From positions 37,132,276 through 37,196,275 of the forward strand of contig OX246741.1 in NCBI GenBank assembly GCA_945910005.1: 64,000 nucleotides of DNA, written 5' to 3'. A program made the position numbers and the translations under genes. Numbering within the stretch: the first letter of the stretch is position 1; every line of letters begins with the position of its first letter. The stretch comes from Isoperla grammatica (Eukaryota; Arthropoda; Insecta; Plecoptera; Perlodidae). The notes under the pieces are model-generated. The model saw nothing but the letters and a program-made list of their open reading frames with translations. It made no database searches and was not told where the DNA came from. This document shows, piece after piece, positions 50,118 through 62,325 of this stretch.

Positions 50118-53100
50118 GCGTGTGTGAAGGTGAAGTGACACGGTCGGGGTGAGACCGGTCAGAGAAGCTTGTGGAAGATGGGCGTGTGTGAAGGTGACGT
50201 GACACGGTCGGGGTGAGACAGGACAGAGAAGCTGTGTAAGATGGGCGTGTGTGAAGGTGACGTTACACGGTCGAGATGAGACAGGACAGAGAAGCTGTGG
50301 AAGATGGGCGTGTGTGAAGGTGACGTGACACGGTCGGGGTGAGACAGGACAGAGAAGCTGTGGAAGATGGGCGTGTGTGAAGGTGACGTTACACGGTCGA
50401 GATGAGACCGGTCAGAGAAGCTGTGGAAGATGGGCGTGTGTGAAGGTGACGTGACACGGTCGGGGTGAGACCGGTCAGAGAAGCTGTGGAAGATGGGCCT
50501 GTGTGAAGGTGACGTGACACGGTCGGGGTGAGACCGGTCAGAGAAGCTGTGGAAGATGGGCGTGTGTGTAGGTAACGTTACACGGTCGAGATGAGACAGG
50601 ACAGAGAAGCTGTGTAAGATGGGCGTGTGTGTAGGTAACGTTACCACGGTCGAGATGAGACAGGACAGAGAAGCTGTGTAAGATGGGCGTGTGTGTAGGT
50701 AACGTAACCACGGTCGAGATGAGACAGGACAGAGAAGCTGTGTAAGATGGGCGTGTGTGTAGGTAACGTCACACGGTCGGGGTGAGACTGGTCAGAGAAG
50801 CTGTGGAAGATGGGCGTGTGTGAAGGTGACGTGACACGGTCAAGATGAGACAGGACAGAGAAGCTGTGTAAGATAGGCGTGTGTGTAGGTGACGTTACAC
50901 GGTCGGGGTGAGACCGGTCAGAGAAGCTGTGGAAGATGGGCGTGTGTGAAGGTGACGTGACACGGTCGGGGTGGGACCGGTCAGAGAAGCTGTGAAAGAT
51001 GGGCCTGTGTGAAGGTGACGTGACACGGTCGGGGTGAGACCGGTCAGAGAAGCTGTGGAAGATGGGCCTGTGTGAAGGTGACGTGACACGGTCGGGGTGA
51101 GACCGGTCAGAGAAGCTGTGTAAGATGGGCGTGTGTGTAGGTAACGTTACACGGTCGAGATGAGACAGGACAGAGAAGCTGTAGAAGATGGGCGTGTGTG
51201 AAGGTGACGTGACACGGTCGGGGTGAGACCGGTCAGAGAAGCTGTGGAAGATGGGCGTGTGTGAAGGTGACGTGACACGGTCGAGATGAGACAGGACAGA
51301 GAAGCTGTGTAAGATGGGCGTGTGTGTAGGTGACGTGACACGGTCGAGATGAGACAGGACAGAGAAGCTGTGTAAGATGGGCGTGTGTGTAGGTGACGTG
51401 ACACGGTCGGGGTGAGACCGGACAGAGAAGCTGTGGAAGATGGGCGTGTGTGAAGGTGACGTGACACGGTCGAGATGAGACAGGACAGAGAAGCTGTGTA
51501 AGATGGGCGTGTGTGTAGGTGACGTGACACGGTCGGGGTGAGACACGACAGAGAAGCTGTGTAAGATGGGCGTGTGTGAAGGTGACGTGACACGGTCGAG
51601 ATGAGACAGGACAGAGAAGCTGTGTAAGATGGGCGTGTGTGTAGGTGACGTGACACGGTCGGGGTGAGACCGGACAGAGAAGCTGTGGAAGATGGGCGTG
51701 TGTGAAGGTGACGTGACACGGTCGAGATGAGACAGGACAGAGAAGCTGTGTAAGATGGGCGTGTGTGTAGGTAACGTAACCACGGTCGAGATGAGACAGG
51801 ACAGAGAAGCTGTGTAAGATGGGCGTGTGTGAAGGTGACGTGACACGGTCGGGGTGAGACCGGTCAGAGAAGCTGTGGAAGATGGGCGTGTGTGTAGGTT
51901 ACGTTACACGGTCGAGATAAGACAGGACAGAGAAGCTGTGTAAGATGGGCGTGTGTGTAGGTAACGTTACACGGTCGAGATGAGACAGGACAGAGAAGCT
52001 GTGTAAGATGGGCGTGTGTGTAGGTGACGTGACACGGTCGGGGTGGGACCGGTCAGAGAAGCTGTGGAAGATGGGCGTGTGTGAAGGTGACGTGACACGG
52101 TCGGGATGGGACCGGTTAGAGAAGCTGTGTAAGATGGGCGTGTGTGAAGGTGACGTGACACGGTCGGGGTGGGACCGGTCAGAGAAGCTGTGGAAGATGG
52201 GCCTGTGTGAAGGTGACGTGACACGGTCGGGTTGGGACCGGTCAGAGAAGCTGTGTAAGATGGGCGTGTGTGAAGGTGACGTTACACGGTCGGGGTGGGA
52301 CCGGTCAGAGAAGCTGTGTAAGATGGGCGTGTGTGAAGGTGACGTTACACGGTCGGGGTGAGACCGGTCAGAGAAGCTGTGTAAGATAGGCGTGTGTGTA
52401 GGTAACGTTACACGGTCGGGGTGAGACCGGTCAGAGAAGCTGTGTAAGATGGGCGTGTGTGAAGGTGACGTGACACGGTCGGGGTGAGACCGGTCAGAGA
52501 AGCTGTGTAAGATGGGCGTGTGTGTAGGTAACGTTACACGGTCGGGGTGAGACCGGTCAGAGAAGCTGTGGAAGATGGGCGTGTGTGTAGGTAACGTTAC
52601 ACGGTCGGGGTGAGACCGGTCAGAGAAGCTGTGGAAGATGGGCGTGTGTGAAGGTGACGTGACACGGTCGGGGTGGGACCGGTCAGAGAAGCTGTGTAAG
52701 ATGGGCGTGTGTGAAGGTGACGTGACACGGTCGGGGTGGGACCGGTCAGAGAAGCTGTGTAAGATGGGCGTGTGTGTAGGTAACGTTACACGGTCGGGGT
52801 GAGACCGGTCAGAGAAGCTGTGGACGATGGGCGTGTGTGTAGGTAACGTTACACGGTCGGGGTGAGACCGGTCAGAGAAGCTGTGGAAGATGGGCGTGTG
52901 TGTAGGTAACGTTACACGGTCGAGATGAGACAGGACAGAGAAGCTGTGGAAGATGGGCGTGTGTGTAGGTAACGTTACACGGTCGAGATGAGACAGGACA
53001 GAGAAGCTGTGGAAGATGGGCGTGTGTGTAGGTAACGTTACACGGTCGAGATGAGACAGGACAGAGAAGCTGTGGAAGATGGGCGTGTGTGTAGGTAACG

Positions 53101-53280
53101 TTACACGGTCGAGATGAGACAGGACAGAGAAGCTGTGGAAGATGGGCGTGTGTGTAGGTAACGTCACACGGTCGGGGTGGGACCGGTCAGAGAAGCTGTG
53201 GAAGATGGGCGTGTGTGTAGGTAACGTTACACGGTCGGGGTGAGACAGGTCAGAGAAGCTGTGTAAGATGGGCGTGTGTG
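50118..53280. repeat. Duplicated block A, second copy
   Basis: Same order of unit variants as 40730-43764, plus two extra units near 50580-50710 that carry the extra-base junctions TTACCACGG and TAACCACGG. The extra 128 bp equals two units of 64 bp, consistent with amplification of an indel-bearing unit. Confidence 0.8.
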
Positions 53281-54994
53281 TAGGTGACGTCACACGGTCG
53301 AGATGAGACAGGACAGAGAAGCTGTGTAAGATGGGCGTGTGTGTAGGTAACGTTACACGGTCGGGGTGAGACAGGTCAGAGAAGCTGTGTAAGATGGGCG
53401 TGTGTGTAGGTGACGTTACACGGTCGAGATGAGACAGGACAGAGAAGCTGTGTAAGATGGGCGTGTGTGTAGGTAACGTTACACGGTCGGGGTGGGACCG
53501 GTCAGAGAAGCTGTGGAAGATGGGCGTGTGTGTAGGTAACGTTACACGGTCGAGATGAGACAGGTCAGAGAAGCTGTGTAAGATGGGCGTGTGTGTAGGT
53601 AACGTTACACGGTCGGGGTGGGACCGGTCAGAGAAGCTGTGGAAGATGGGCGTGTGTGTAGGTAACGTTACACGGTCGGGTTGGGACCGGTCAGAGAAGC
53701 TGTGGAAGATGGGCGTGTGTGTAGGTGACGTCACACGGTAGGGGTGAGACCGGTCAGAGAAGCTGTGTAAGATGGGCGTGTGTGAAGGTGACGTCACACG
53801 GTCGGGGTGAGACCGGTCAGAGAAGCTGTGTAAGATGGGCGTGTGTGTAGGTGACGTCACACGGTCGGGGTGGGACCGGTCAGAGAAGCTGTGTAAGATG
53901 GGCGTGTGTGTAGGTGACGTCACACGGTCGGGGTGAGACCGGTCAGAGAAGCTGTGTAAGATGGGCGTGTGTGTAGGTGACGTCACACGGTCGGGGTGAG
54001 ACCGGTCAGAGAAGCTGTGTAAGATGGGCGTGTGTGAAGGTATCGTGACACGGTCGGGGTGGGACCGGTCAGAGAAGCTGTGTAAGATGGGCGTGTGTGT
54101 AGGTGACGTCACACGGTCGGGGTGAGACCGGTCAGAGAAGCTGTGTAAGATGGGCGTGTGTGTAGGTAACGTGACACGGTCGGGGTGAGACAGGACAGAG
54201 AAGCTGTGTAAGATGGGCGTGTGTGTAGGTGACGTCACACGGTCGGGTTGGGACCGGTCAGAGAAGCTGTGTAAGATGGGCGTGTGTTAAGGTGACGTGA
54301 CACGGTCGGGATGGGACCGGTCAGAGAAGCTGTGTAAGATGGGCGTGTGTGTAGGTGACGTCACACGGTCGGGTTGGGACCGGTCAGAGAAGCTGTGTAA
54401 GATGGGCGTGTGTTAAGGTGACGTGACACGGTCGGGGTGAGACAGGTCAGAGAAGCTGTGGAAGATGGGCGTGTGTGTAGGTGACGTCACACGGTCGGGT
54501 TGGGACCGGTCAGAGAAGCTGTGTAAGATGGGCGTGTGTTAAGGTGACGTGACACGGTCGGGATGGGACCGGTCAGAGAAGCTGTGTAAGATGGGCGTGT
54601 GTGTAGGTGACGTTACACGGTCGGGGTGAGACCGGTCAGAGAAGCTGTGTAAGATGGGCGTGTGTGTAGGTGACGTCACACGGTCGGGGTGAGACCGGTC
54701 AGAGAAGCTGTGTAAGATGGGCGTGTGTGTAGGTAACGTGACACGGTCGGGGTGAGACAGGACAGAGAAGCTGTGTAAGATGGGCGTGTGTGTAGGTAAC
54801 GTCACACGGTCGGGTTGGGACCGGTCAGAGAAGCTGTGGAAGATGGGCGTGTGTGTAGGTGACGTCACACGGTCGGGGTGGGACCGGTCAGAGAAGCTGT
54901 GTAAGATGGGCGTGTGTGTAGGTGACGTCACACGGTCGAGATGAGACAGGACAGAGAAGCTGTGGAAGATGGGCGTGTGTGTAGGTAACGTTAC

Positions 54995-55840
54995 ACGGTC
55001 GGGGTGAGACCGGTCAGAGAAGCTGTGTAAGATGGGCGTGTGTGTAGGTGACGTCACACGGTCGGGTTGGGACCGGTCAGAGAAGCTGTGGAAGATGGGC
55101 GTGTGTGTAGGTAACGTGACACGGTCGGGGTGAGACCGGTCAGAGAAGCTGTGTAAGATGGGCGTGTGTGTAGGTGACGTCACACGGTCGGGTTGGACCG
55201 GTCAGAGAAGCTGTGTAAGATGGGCGTGTGTGTAGGTAACGTGACACGGTCGGGGTGAGACCGGTCAGAGAAGCTGTGTAAGATGGGCGTGTGTGTAGGT
55301 GACGTCACACGGTCGGGGTGAGACCGGTCAGAGAAGCTGTGGAAGATGGGCGTGTGTGTAGGTAACGTTACACGGTCGGGGTGAGACAGGACAGAGAAGC
55401 TGTGTAAGATGGGCGTGTGTGAAGGTGACGTCACACGGTCGGGGTGAGACCGGTCAGAGAAGCTGTGGAAGATGGGCGTGTGTGTAGGTAACGTTACACG
55501 GTCGGGTTGGGACCGGTCAGAGAAGCTGTGGAAGATGGGCGTGTGTGTAGGTGACGTGACACGGTCGAGGTGAGACCGGTCAGAGAAGCTGTGGAAGATG
55601 GGCGTGTGTGTAGGTAACGTTACACGGTCGGGGTGAGACAGGACAGAGAAGCTGTGTAAGATGGGCGTGTGTGAAGGTGACGTCACACGGTCGGGGTGAG
55701 ACCGGTCAGAGAAGCTGTGGAAGATGGGCGTGTGTGAAGGTGACGTTACACGGTCGGGGTGAGACAGGACAGAGAAGCTGTGTAAGATGGGCGTGTGTGT
55801 AGGTGACGTTACACGGTCGAGATGAGACAGGACAGAGAAG
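54995..55840. repeat. Duplicated block B, second copy
   Basis: Mirror of 45290-46135. After it the order of units matches 47341-47690 at 56101-56450 (offset 8,760), showing that the second copy has lost about 950 bp (15 units) relative to the first. Confidence 0.75.
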
Positions 55841-58800
55841 CTGTGTAAGATGGGCGTGTGTGTAGGTAACGTGACACGGTCGGGTTGGGACCGGTCAGAG
55901 AAGCTGTGTAAGATGGGCGTGTGTGTAGGTGACGTCACACGGTCAAGATGAGACAGGACAGAGAAGCTGTGTAAGATGGGCGTGTGTGTAGGTGACGTTA
56001 CACGGTCGAGATGAGACAGGACAGAGAAGCTGTGTAAGATGGGCGTGTGTGTAGGTAACGTGACACGGTCGGGTTGGGACCGGTCAGAGAAGCTGTGTAA
56101 GATGGGCGTGTGTGAAGGTGACGTCACACGGTCAAGATGAGACAGGACAGAGAAGCTGTGTAAGATGGGCGTGTGTGTAGGTGACGTTACACGGTCGAGA
56201 TGAGACAGGACAGAGAAGCTGTGTAAGATGGGCGTGTGTGTAGGTGACGTCACACGGTCAAGATGAGACAGGACAGAGAAGCTGTGTAAGATGGGCGTGT
56301 GTGTAGGTGACGTTACACGGTCGAGATGAGACAGGACAGAGAAGCTGTGTAAGATGGGCGTGTGTGTAGGTGACGTTACACGGTCGAGATGAGACAGGAC
56401 AGAGAAGCTGTGTAAGATGGGCGTGTGTGTAGGTGACGTCACACGGTCAAGATGAGACAGGACAGAGAAGCTGTGGAAGATGGGCGTGTGTGTAGGTGAC
56501 GTCACACGGTCGAGATGAGACAGGACAGAGAAGCTGTGTAAGATGGGCGTGTGTGTAGGTGACGTGACACGGTAGGGGTGGGACCGGTCAGAGAAGCTGT
56601 GTAAGATGGGCGTGTGTGTAGGTGACGTGACACGGTCGACATGAGACAGGACAGAGAAGCTGTGTAAGATGGGCGTGTGTGTAGGTGACGTGACACGGTC
56701 GGGTTGGGACCGGTCAGAGAAGCTGTGTAAGATGGGCGTGTGTGTAGGTAACGTTACACGGTCGAGATGAGACAGGACAGAGAAGCTGTGGAAGATGGGC
56801 GTGTGTGAAGGTGACGTCACACGGTCGGGTTGGGACCGGTCAGAGAAGCTGTGTAAGATGGGCGTGTGTGTAGGTGACGTCACACGGTCAAGATGAGACA
56901 GGACAGAGAAGCTGTGTAAGATGGGCGTGTGTGTAGGTGACGTCACACGGTCAAGATGAGACAGGACAGAGAAGCTGTGTAAGATGGGCGTGTGTGTAGG
57001 TGACGTGACACGGTCGGGTTGGGACCGGTCAGAGAAGCTGTGTAAGATGGGCGTGTGTGAAGGTAACGTCACACGGTCGGGGTGGGACCGGTCAGAGAAG
57101 CTGTGTAAGATGGGCGTGTGTGTAGGTGACGTGACACGGTCGGGTTGGGACCGGTCAGAGAAGCTGTGTAAGATGGGCGTGTGTGTAGGTGACGTGACAC
57201 GGTCGGGTTGGGACCGGTCAGAGAAGCTGTGGAAGATGGGCGTGTGTGTAGGTAACGTTACACGGTCGAGATGAGACAGGACAGAGAAGCTGTGGAAGAT
57301 GGGCGTGTGTGAAGGTGACGTCACACGGTCGGGGTGGGACCGGTCAGAGAAGCTGTGTAAGATGGGCGTGTGTGAAGGTGACGTCACACGGTCGGGGTGA
57401 GACAGGACAGAGAAGCTGTGGAAGATGGGCGTGTGTGAAGGTGACGTCACACGGTCGGGGTGAGACAGGACAGAGAAGCTGTGGAAGATGGGCGTGTGTG
57501 AAGGTGACGTCACACGGTCGGGGTGGGACCGGTCAGAGAAGCTGTGTAAGATGGGCGTGTGTGAAGGTGACGTCACACGGTCGGGGTGAGACAGGACAGA
57601 GAAGCTGTGGAAGATGGGCGTGTGTGAAGGTGACGTCACACGGTCGGGGTGAGACCGGTCAGAGAAGCTGTGGAAGATGGGCGTGTGTGTAGGTGACGTG
57701 ACACGGTCGGGGTGAGACCGGTCAGAGAAGCTGTGTAAGATGGGCGTGTGTGTAGGTGACGTCACACGGTCGGGGTGAGACCGGTCAGAGAAGCTGTGGA
57801 AGATGGGCGTGTGTGTAGGTGACGTCACACGGTCGGGGTGAGACCGGTCAGAGAAGCTGTGGAAGATGGGCGTGTGTGTAGGTGACGTCACACGGTCGGG
57901 GTGAGACCGGTCAGAGAAGCTGTGGAAGATGGGCGTGTGTGAAGGTGACGTCACACGGTCGGGGTGAGACCGGTCAGAGAAGCTGTGTAAGATGGGCGTG
58001 TGTGTAGGTGACGTCACACGGTCGGGGTGAGACAGGACAGAGAAGCTGTGTAAGATGGGCGTGTGTGTAGGTGACGTCACACGGTCGGGGTGAGACCGGT
58101 CAGAGAAGCTGTGGAAGATGGGCGTGTGTGTAGGTAACGTTACACGGTCGGGGTGGGACCGGTCAGAGAAGCTGTGGAAGATGGGCGTGTGTGTAGGTGA
58201 CGTCACACGGTCGGGGTGGGACCGGTCAGAGAAGCTGTGGAAGATGGGCGTGTGTGTAGGTGACGTCACACGGTCGGGGTGAGACCGGTCAGAGAAGCTG
58301 TGTAAGATGGGCGTGTGTGTAGGTGACGTCACACGGTCGAGATGAGACAGGACAGAGAAGCTGTGGAAGATGGGCGTGTGTGAAGGTGACGTCACACGGT
58401 CGGGGTGAGACCGGTCAGAGAAGCTGTGTAAGATGGGCGTGTGTGTAGGTGACGTCACACGGTCGAGATGAGACAGGACAGAGAAGCTGTGTAAGATGGG
58501 CGTGTGTGTAGGTGACGTCACACGGTCGGGGTGAGACCGGTCAGAGAAGCTGTGGAAGATGGGCGTGTGTGTAGGTGACGTCACACGGTCGGGGTGGGAC
58601 CGGTCAGAGAAGCTGTGTAAGATGGGCGTGTGTGTAGGTGACGTGACACGGTAGGGGTGAGACCGGTCAGAGAAGCTGTGGAAGATGGGCGTGTGTGTAG
58701 GTGACGTGACACGGTCGGGGTGAGACAGGACAGAGAAGCTGTGTAAGATGGGCGTGTGTGTAGGTGACGTCACACGGTCGGGGTGGGACCGGTCAGAGAA

Positions 58801-59959
58801 GCTGTGGAAGATGGGCGTGTGTGTAGGTGACGTCACACGGTCGGGGTGAGACCGGTCAGAGAAGCTGTGTAAGATGGGCGTGTGTGTAGGTGACGTCACA
58901 CGGTCGAGATGAGACAGGACAGAGAAGCTGTGGAAGATGGGCGTGTGTGAAGGTGACGTCACACGGTCGGGTTGGGACCGGTCAGAGAAGCTGTGGAAGA
59001 TGGGCGTGTGTGTAGGTAACGTCACACGGTCGGGGTGAGACAGGACAGAGAAGCTGTGGAAGATGGGCGTGTGTGTAGGTAACGTCACACGGTCGGGGTG
59101 AGACCGGTCAGAGAAGCTGTGGAAGATGGGCGTGTGTGTAGGTGACGTCACACGGTCGGGGTGGGACCGGTCAGAGAAGCTGTGTAAGATGGGCGTGTGT
59201 GTAGGTGACGTGACACGGTAGGGGTGAGACCGGTCAGAGAAGCTGTGGAAGATGGGCGTGTGTGTAGGTGACGTGACACGGTCGGGGTGAGACAGGACAG
59301 AGAAGCTGTGTAAGATGGGCGTGTGTGTAGGTAACGTCACACGGTCGGGGTGAGACAGGACAGAGAAGCTGTGTAAGATGGGCGTGTGTGTAGGTAACGT
59401 CACACGGTCGGGGTGAGACCGGTCAGAGAAGCTGTGTAAGATGGGCGTGTGTGTAGGTAACGTCACACGGTCGGGGTGAGACAGGACAGAGAAGCTGTGT
59501 AAGATGGGCGTGTGTGTAGGTAACGTCACACGGTCGGGGTGAGACCGGTCAGAGAAGCTGTGGAAGATGGGCGTGTGTGTAGGTAACGTCACACGGTCGA
59601 GATGAGAAAGGACAGAGAAGCTGTGTAAGATGGGCGTGTGTGTAGGTAACGTCACACGGTCGGGGTGAGACAGGACAGAGAAGCTGTGTAAGATGGGCGT
59701 GTGTGTAGGTAACGTCACACGGTCGGGGTGAGACCGGTCAGAGAAGCTGTGGAAGATGGGCGTGTGTGTAGGTGACGTCACACGGTCGGGGTGAGACCGG
59801 TCAGAGAAGCTGTGTAAGATGGGCGTGTGTGTAGGTGACGTCACACGGTCGGGGTGGGACCGGTCAGAGAAGCTGTGTAAGATGGGCGTGTGTGTAGGTG
59901 ACGTCACACGGTCGGGGTGAGACCGGTCAGAGAAGCTGTGTAAGATGGGCGTGTGTGTA

Positions 59960-62325
59960 GGTGACGTCACACGGTCGGGGTGGGACCGGTCAGAGAAGCT
60001 GTGGAAGATGGGCGTGTGTGAAGGTGACGTCACACGGTCGGGGTGAGACAGGACAGAGAAGCTGTGTAAGATGGGCGTGTGTGTAGGTGACGTCACACGG
60101 TCGGGGTGGGACCGGTCAGAGAAGCTGTGGAAGATGGGCGTGTGTGAAGGTGACGTCACACGGTCGGGGTGAGACAGGACAGAGAAGCTGTGTAAGATGG
60201 GCGTGTGTGTAGGTGACGTCACACGGTCGGGGTGAGACTGGTCAGAGAAGCTGTGGAAGATGGGCGTGTGTGTAGGTGACGTCACACGGTCGGGGTGGGA
60301 CCGGTCAGAGAAGCTGTGGAAGATGGGCGTGTGTGAAGGTGACGTCACACGGTCGGGGTGAGACAGGACAGAGAAGCTGTGTAAGATGGGCGTGTGTGTA
60401 GGTGACGTCACACGGTCGGGGTGAGACTGGTCAGAGAAGCTGTGGAAGATGGGCGTGTGTGTAGGTGACGTCACACGGTCGGGGTGGGACCGGTCAGAGA
60501 AGCTGTGGAAGATGGGCGTGTGTGTAGGTAACGTCACACGGTCGGGGTGAGACAGGACAGAGAAGCTGTGTAAGATGGGCGTGTGTGTAGGTAACGTTAC
60601 ACGGTCGGGGTGAGACCGGTCAGAGAAGCTGTGTAAGATGGGCGTGTGTGTAGGTGACGTCACACGGTCGGGGTGAGACCGGTCAGAGAAGCTGTGTAAG
60701 ATGGGCGTGTGTGTAGGTGACGTCACACGGTCGGGGTGGGACCGGTCAGAGAAGCTGTGGAAGATGGGCGTGTGTGTAGGTGACGTCACACGGTCGGGTT
60801 GGGACCGGTCAGAGAAGCTGTGGAAGATGGGCGTGTGTGTAGGTGACGTTACACGGTCGAGATGAGACAGGACAGAGAAGCTGTGGAAGATGGGCGTGTG
60901 TGAAGGTGACGTCACACGGTCGGGGTGAGACCGGTCAGAGAAGCTGTGGAAGATGGGCGTGTGTGTAGGTGACGTTACACGGTCGAGATGAGACAGGACA
61001 GAGAAGCTGTGGAAGATGGGCGTGTGTGAAGGTGACGTCACACGGTCGGGGTGAGACCGGTCAGAGAAGCTGTGTAAGATGGGCGTGTGTGAAGGTGACG
61101 TCACACGGTCGGGGTGAGACCGGTCAGAGAAGCTGTGGAAGATGGGCGTGTGTGAAGGTGACGTCACACGGTCGGGGTGAGACCGGTCAGAGAAGCTGTG
61201 GAAGATGGGCGTGTGTGTAGGTGACGTCACACGGTCGGGTTGGGACCGGTCAGAGAAGCTGTGGAAGATGGGCGTGTGTGTAGGTGACGTCACACGGTCG
61301 GGTTGGGACCGGTCAGAGAAGCTGTGGAAGATGGGCGTGTGTGTAGGTGACGTCACACGGTCGGGTTGGGACCGGTCAGAGAAGCTGTGGAAGATGGGCG
61401 TGTGTGTAGGTGACGTCACACGGTCGGGTTGGGACCGGTCAGAGAAGCTGTGGAAGATGGGCGTGTGTGTAGGTGACGTCACACGGTCGGGTTGGGACCG
61501 GTCAGAGAAGCTGTGGAAGATGGGCGTGTGTGTAGGTAACGTTACACGGTCGAGATGAGACAGGACAGAGAAGCTGTGTAAGATGGGCGTGTGTGTAGGT
61601 AACGTTACACGGTCGAGATGAGACAGGACAGAGAAGCTGTGGAAGATGGGCGTGTGTGAAGGTGACGTCACACGGTCGGGGTGAGACCGGTCAGAGAAGC
61701 TGTGGAAGATGGGCGTGTGTGAAGGTGACGTCACACGGTCGGGTTGGGACCGGTCAGAGAAGCTGTGGAAGATGGGCGTGTGTGTAGGTGACGTTACACG
61801 GTCGAGATGAGACAGGACAGAGAAGCTGTGGAAGATGGGCGTGTGTGTAGGTGACGTCACACGGTCGGGTTGGGACCGGTCAGAGAAGCTGTGTAAGATG
61901 GGCGTGTGTGTAGGTGACGTCACACGGTCGAGATGAGACAGGACAGAGAAGCTGTGGAAGATGGGCGTGTGTGTAGGTGACGTCACACGGTCGGGTTGGG
62001 ACCGGTCAGAGAAGCTGTGTAAGATGGGCGTGTATGTAGGTGACGTTACACGGTCGAGATGAGACAGGACAGAGAAGCTGTGGAAGATGGGCGTGTGTGT
62101 AGGTGACGTCACACGGTCGGGTTGGGACCGGTCAGAGAAGCTGTGTAAGATGGGCGTGTGTGTAGGTGACGTTACACGGTCGAGATGAGACAGGACAGAG
62201 AAGCTGTGGAAGATGGGCGTGTGTGTAGGTGACGTCACACGGTCGGGTTGGGACCGGTCAGAGAAGCTGTGTAAGATGGGCGTGTGTGTAGGTGACGTTA
62301 CACGGTCGAGATGAGACAGGACAGA
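59960..62325. repeat. Locally homogenised multimers in the 63-bp array
   Basis: A trimer (189 bp) marked by GAGACTGGTCAG repeats at 60234 and 60423. Five identical monomers carrying GGGTTGGGACCGG follow at 61220-61535. A dimer (126 bp) that alternates GAGATGAGACAGGAC with GGGTTGGGACCGG is repeated four to five times at 61799-62325. Farther on, a 378-bp hexamer marked by GTCACATGGTC recurs at 63240 and 63618. Confidence 0.8.
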
